A DNA stretch of 64,000 bases, from assembly GCA_964019135.1 (NCBI GenBank), contig OZ025260.1, positions 21,756,254-21,820,253 of the forward strand. The letters are read 5' to 3'. The position numbers and the translations under genes are program-made. This DNA comes from Arenicola marina (taxonomy: Eukaryota; Annelida; Polychaeta; Arenicolidae). The first letter of the stretch is position 1, and each line of letters opens with the position of its first letter. Under the pieces are notes generated by a model. It was not told where the DNA came from. It made no database searches and worked only from the letters and a program-made list of their open reading frames with translations. This document shows, in pieces, positions 60,192 through 64,000 of the stretch.

Positions 60192-60235
60192 GTGTGCGTT
60201 ACTGCCGGCATCACGGCCTCGTGTACTCCCATCAC
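60085..60235 (-). mobile_element. Dispersed repeat family C, copy 2, with (TA)n expansion and a B-box-like site
   Basis: Homologous to 59722-59815. On the minus strand, GGGTGCGATTCCCGG (60088-60102) resembles a tRNA B box, hinting at a SINE, but no convincing A box is seen. A (TA)n run at 60157-60191 has expanded where copy 1 has only GTATACATAT. Confidence 0.5.
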
Positions 60236-60599
60236 CCCCGCCGTATTCACCCCTCTGCGGGCCATATCCGTACTCTCGTTGATGCTTTCCTTGTGAACGA
60301 ACTCTTATTGCTTGACTTGGGTGGCGGCATTATGTAAATCGGCCTCCGGTCATCACGGCCCCAAACTCAGGTCGTGATTGCGGATTTATCAGACTCGTAC
60401 TCGGCACGGAATGTAATGGGCGAGACGGCGATGGGGACGGACTTCTGGCGGACTCGGCCACCTCGTCCCGCGCTGACCACTGTCAATTCGTACCGGTGCA
60501 CTCAGCACCTGATTAAACCCACCGCTAACCCCCCGACCCCACCCTGACCACCCGCAATCTTGACCGCAGCATATAGCCCCATGACTATATCGGCCGCTG

Positions 60600-60957
60600 A
60601 CGGGGTGGGGTGGGGTGGTAGCGGGGGATGGGGGACGAGGCGCTGGTAGCGGGGGCTGGGGTAGGGGTTGTTTTTGCGGTGGAGGTGGGGCTGGAGTAGG
60701 GGTTGGGGTGGGGGTGGGGGGGGGGGTTTGGGGTGGCGATGCGGGTGTCGCCGGGGGTGGGGGTTGGGGTGGGGTGGGGTGTCCAATGGGGGGGGGGGAG
60801 GTGGGTTGGGTGTCGAATGGGGTTGGGGTTAGGGTCGGGTGGGGTGGGCCCGAGGTTAGGGGTTGCTGTGATGGTTCGGCTGGGGGTGGTCCGGGGGTTA
60901 GGACGGGGTGGGGATTGAGTTGGGGTTCGGGTGAGGGTGGGGGTGCGGGGCGGCGTT
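60600..60957. repeat. GGGGTT/GGGGTGGGG G-rich tract
   Basis: About 350 bases with many G3-G5 runs separated by 1-3 bases on the + strand. It is a dense G-quadruplex candidate without a fixed period. Confidence 0.85.
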
Positions 60958-61439
60958 AGCTGTGATCTGATTCCTAGGATGGTTTGCTGACCCTCGCCTT
61001 GCACGGTGTGACCTGACCCAGCGATCCCTCTCGCCTGCCGTACTGCCCTACCCCGCGTAAATAAGGTCACATTGCCATGGTGACCCGCCACCACCCGGGC
61101 GGTCCGCTATTTACAGCCCGCGCCACAACGTATGGCTGAATTGCCTGCTCCGACCAATTCCCGATCCGTCGCCTGTAACATGATTCAATGAAATGGGTTA
61201 GGGAGGAGGGCGGTGAGGGAACGGAGGGAGAGGTGGGTGGGGGTACGCCAACGTATGTGTATGTACACAGACTGGCGGGAAGAGAGGGCGGGGGGGGGGG
61301 AGTGCATGGGCGGAAGAGGGGGGTGCATGGGCGGAAGAGGGAGGGGCGGGGCAAATGCTCGGTGCAACTCGTACTATTGGATATTTCGTTCCTGGAATAT
61401 TCAGGCCGATCCAGTTATAAGGATTGTTAACAAAGGTGA

Positions 61440-61690
61440 CGGCGTCAGCCTACTATCCCCACCCCCCCACCCAACCTGCCAACCCCCCCCCCCTCCCACT
61501 CTCCTAACCCCCACTCGACCCCACTGCTCCTGCTGCTTCCACTCTACCTACCCCCACCCCACTCTACCTACCCCCACCCTACCCCACTATCCCCATCCCA
61601 CCCTACCCCACTCGCCTCGCTCTACTCTTCCCGCTTTACGCCACTCTCCCTACCGCCTCACTCACCCCCCCCCCACCCTCTCTCTCCCCA
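61440..61690. repeat. CCCCACCC/CTACC pyrimidine-rich tract
   Basis: Includes two near-identical CTCTACCTACCCCCACC units near 61542 and 61562. Confidence 0.75.
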
Positions 61691-61861
61691 CACCAGTCAC
61701 TGGCTCTATTAGGTGCCGGGCTAGCTTGATCGCTCACCACGCTCCCATTTATTTATATATATAATTGATGAATATTCCATATCATCGAAAGTTGCGCTTC
61801 GTATCGAGCCAAACCCTTGAATATTATATTGCACCCAAAAAAGGTTTCATTAATTGCGCAT

Positions 61862-61924
61862 AGTAACAAAGCAATTGTCAATACATATAGTGTGTCTATA
61901 TGTATTGACAATTGCTTTGTTACT
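61862..61924. repeat. Perfect 28-bp inverted repeat with a 7-base loop
   Basis: The left arm 61862-61889 (AGTAACAAAGCAATTGTCAA...) is perfectly complementary to the right arm 61897-61924, around the loop GTGTGTC. No paired extension continues beyond the ends. As RNA it would fold into a 63-nt hairpin; a miRNA-like role is speculation. Confidence 0.95.
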
Positions 61925-62004
61925 TGGTTTTGCACCAATTCAGTGGCCCCTGTGAGCACGCTTTGAAACAGTAATCCGCAGCATCCCCCTCGCAAAGTGG
62001 GGGT

Positions 62005-62250
62005 CGGCCCGGCCCGGTAGCTCAATGGGTTAGAGCACTGGCATTCAGCGCTCTGGCCACCTGAGAGCCTAACGGCGCGTGGATCGGTGGTTCGCGCCCC
62101 GCTGTGGCCATGTCTGTGTGGTCGCAGGATAAAGATCCCATGTCTCTCTTCGCAAAGAGTAGGGGGTTATCCCCGGGGGCATAGCTCCACTCTTCCACTT
62201 TTTCTTCTTCCATTGACTCGATATGACCCAAAGTGGTTAAATCGTCCTAA
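62005..62250 (+). mobile_element. tRNA-derived SINE, family A, copy 3
   Basis: A box in CGGTAGCTCAATGGGTTAG, altered B box GGTTCGCGCC, then the same body (GATAAAGATCCCATG, CGCAAAGAGTAGGGG, ATATGACCCAAAGTGGTTAAA) as the copies at 6613 and 43571. There is an extra CTTTTTCTTCTTCC insertion near 62196. Confidence 0.87.
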
Positions 62251-62574
62251 ATATATACAGCCAACCTCTCAAAGTGCACGCCAAGGTGGCCTAAGCATTT
62301 ATTCTCTCAGTCACGTGGGACATCGTTTTTGGCTTGTCAGTGCGTCCTTACGCCGTGAGTTCAGCATTACACCATTGTTACTTGGGTCTGGGTACGCAAT
62401 CTCCCGGGTCCCCTGGCCACTCAGCACATGGAGTCCTGCCATCACCTCCTATTATCGCTCTACCCAATTCGCCATACATCTTCACATTAGGCAGATTGGC
62501 AAATATCATCTATGGCGACAGAGCCTCGCGCTTTGGCCGTAAGTAGGGTTAATCTGTCAGTGGGCAGGAGTGAG

Positions 62575-63315
62575 ATGAAGCATAGAGAGGAAGAGGGAGA
62601 GGGAGAAAAAATGGGGAAAGGGAGCGACAGAAAAATGCATAAAGAGATGGGGAGGCAGAGAAATACGGAGAGAGGGGGGAGCAGCAAAATACATGTATAT
62701 AGGGGGAGGCAGAGAACTACATAGAGAGACGGGGAGGCAGAGAAATACATAGAGAGATGGAGAGGCAGAGAAATACATAGAGAGACCGAAAGGCAGATGA
62801 ATACAGAGAGAGGGAGAGGGGGAGCAGAGAAATACAGAGATAGGGAGAGGCAGAGAAATACAGAGAGGGGGAGAGGCAGAGAAATACAGAGATGGGGTGG
62901 CAGAGAAATACAGAGATGGGGGCAGCGAATACATAGATGGGGGGGGGGGGAAGAAATACAGAGAGGGAGAGGCAGACAAATACAGAGATTGGGGGCAAAG
63001 AAATACAGAGAGGGAGATGCAGAGAAATACAGAGATGGGGGCAAAGAAATACAGAGAGGGAGATGCAGAGAAATACAGAGATGGGGGCAAAGAAATACAG
63101 AGAGGGAGAAGCAGAGAAATACAGCTCGAGATGGGGGGGCAAAGAAATACAGAGAGGAAGAGGCAGAGAAATACAGAGATGGGGGCAAAGAAATACAGAG
63201 CGGGAAAGGCAGAGAAATACAGAGATGGGGGCAAAGAAATACAGAGAGGGAGAGGCAGAGAAATACAGAGAGAGAGGGTCAAACAGAGAAATACAGAGAG
63301 AGAGAGAGAGAGAAA
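62575..63315. repeat. Purine-rich minisatellite (AGAGAAATACAGAGA family)
   Basis: Units of about 22-29 bp with the core GCAGAGAAATACAGAGA. From about 62990 a 46-bp dimer (GGGGGCAAAGAAATACAGAG, then GGAGATGCAGAGAAATACAG) is regular. It ends in a (GA)n run at 63297-63314. Confidence 0.93.
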
Positions 63316-64000
63316 GAATGATGGATGCTCGCTATGAAGCCGCCTATTTGTCGATTTAGTTCTCTCGCTCACTTGGTGGCGCTGCGCTACAGCCTATTAT
63401 ACGGCGGTGGGCGCTGTGGATTCAGCTGCACATCCCACACGTCGGGGTGCGGCTGGAGATAAGCCTCAGCGCTAGCGACATCTGTGGGGCGTACCCAATC
63501 TCACCCCGGAGCTGAGTGATGACAAAAGGGTTCTGACGCTCGGGGAGGTAGCCAGCAGCCCCAGAGAAAGCCATGGCCGACCTAAACAAAAAAAAAACAA
63601 ACCCGCCTTCTCTTTATAGAGCCAAGAATTGTGAGGCTTTTCTCCTTGGAACCCCACACCACTCTGGGCAGTGGGGCTCGTAGATCTGGTTTTATCACAG
63701 CAGATATTGTGGCATTACATCATCGCTGCGTATTGCCATGCGCGCTGATTAACGCCAGGCAGGGGAACCAGGCCTCTACATCAGTCAGGCCTGTGGTGTA
63801 TCAAGGCTTGTTCCCTGCTTTCCTGCCTGCCTGCCTGCCACACCCCCGGATCCGCATTTGTTTGCCCTGTTCATCGCCGATAAACTGGGTGACACTGTCC
63901 ATAAAGCCAGGTCGCAATATGGAAACTTGTCTCTGGTCCTCGTCTCGTCTTGTCGCGTTCTGTTGCCCGTGTACTGGGCACACCGCGATGGTTTACAATC
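63316..64000. other. Intronic sequence at the window end
   Basis: A short CCTG repeat lies at 63822-63840. No gene recognised. Confidence 0.4.

Larger units (their letters stand above)
28150..64000 (+). other. Intron 2 of the receptor gene (start), apparently running past the window end
   Basis: A strong GTAAGT donor opens this intron. I looked for codons of conserved downstream segments (WVPDTxF, the Cys-loop, M2) by reading and saw none, so I infer that the rest of the gene lies beyond 64000. A missed short exon cannot be excluded without a profile search. Confidence 0.55.

Noticed and set aside
62005..62095. Functional tRNA gene at the head of the family A SINE
   Set aside because: Distance between boxes is too long, the B box is altered, and the same SINE body follows in three copies.

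Overview
The window looks like nuclear DNA from a metazoan, probably a marine invertebrate. It has a spliced neuronal-type receptor gene with canonical GT/AG introns, tRNA-derived SINEs, small inverted-repeat transposons, and a very high density of mini- and microsatellites with long poly-G/poly-C runs. There is no bacterial gene organisation. The receptor residues resemble GABA-A beta/rho and related anion-channel subunits but are not vertebrate-like. The species cannot be named from this sequence; amphioxus or a mollusc-like lophotrochozoan are guesses only.

One gene is supported. Two + strand exons of a Cys-loop (pentameric) ligand-gated anion channel subunit are visible. Exon A (coding 2811-3048) carries the start, a signal peptide and the first extracellular residues, ending GYDIRLRPQFG. 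Exon B (28082-28149) is 68 bp and ends SISEVNM. It joins exon A in phase 1 and ends in phase 0, as the equivalent 68-bp exon does in animal GABA-A receptor genes. The intron between them is about 25.0 kb. No later exon (rest of the ligand-binding domain, Cys-loop, M1-M4) was recognised up to 64000, so the next intron is probably at least 35.8 kb. Nearly all of the window is therefore intron.

The introns are a collection of repeats. Region by region: 1-2810, upstream DNA with C/G-rich tracts and microsatellites; 3171-3714, two adjacent MITE-like elements, the first containing a 30-bp minisatellite; 4530-4771, a hAT-like fragment; 5320-5676, 21-bp repeats; 6613-6845, SINE; 7231-7456, MITE; 9406-9585, 30-bp repeats; 14939-16425, 29/31/32-bp composite minisatellite; 20343-21065, 45-bp ACC-rich repeats; 22840-27750, a large unrelated 45-bp minisatellite with higher-order structure, interrupted by two hAT-like MITEs inside a 923-bp tandem duplication; 28082-28149, exon B; 30641-31436, 19-bp repeats; 33953-34300, MITE with 40-bp terminal inverted repeats; 36449-36540, 23-bp repeats; 39271-39781, 14-bp repeats; 41586-42335, a nested inverted-repeat element with an 18-bp minisatellite grown in one arm; 42509-42592, 12-bp repeats; 43332-43479, 32-bp repeats; 43571-43809, SINE; 46129-46590, 76-bp repeats; 48281-48600, a 33/34-bp array of E-box palindromes; 52446-52538 (TA)n; 55759-55837, second SINE type; 59164-59267, 17-bp repeats; 59722-60235, a diverged repeat pair; 61862-61924, a 28-bp perfect hairpin; 62005-62250, SINE; 62575-63315, purine-rich repeats.

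The long open frames across the minisatellites (up to about 1258 codons) follow from repeat units without stop codons and are not treated as genes. I found no support for an undescribed protein-coding system. The most interesting signals are structural: minisatellites seeded inside MITEs, the hAT/minisatellite co-duplication, the perfect hairpin and the E-box array.
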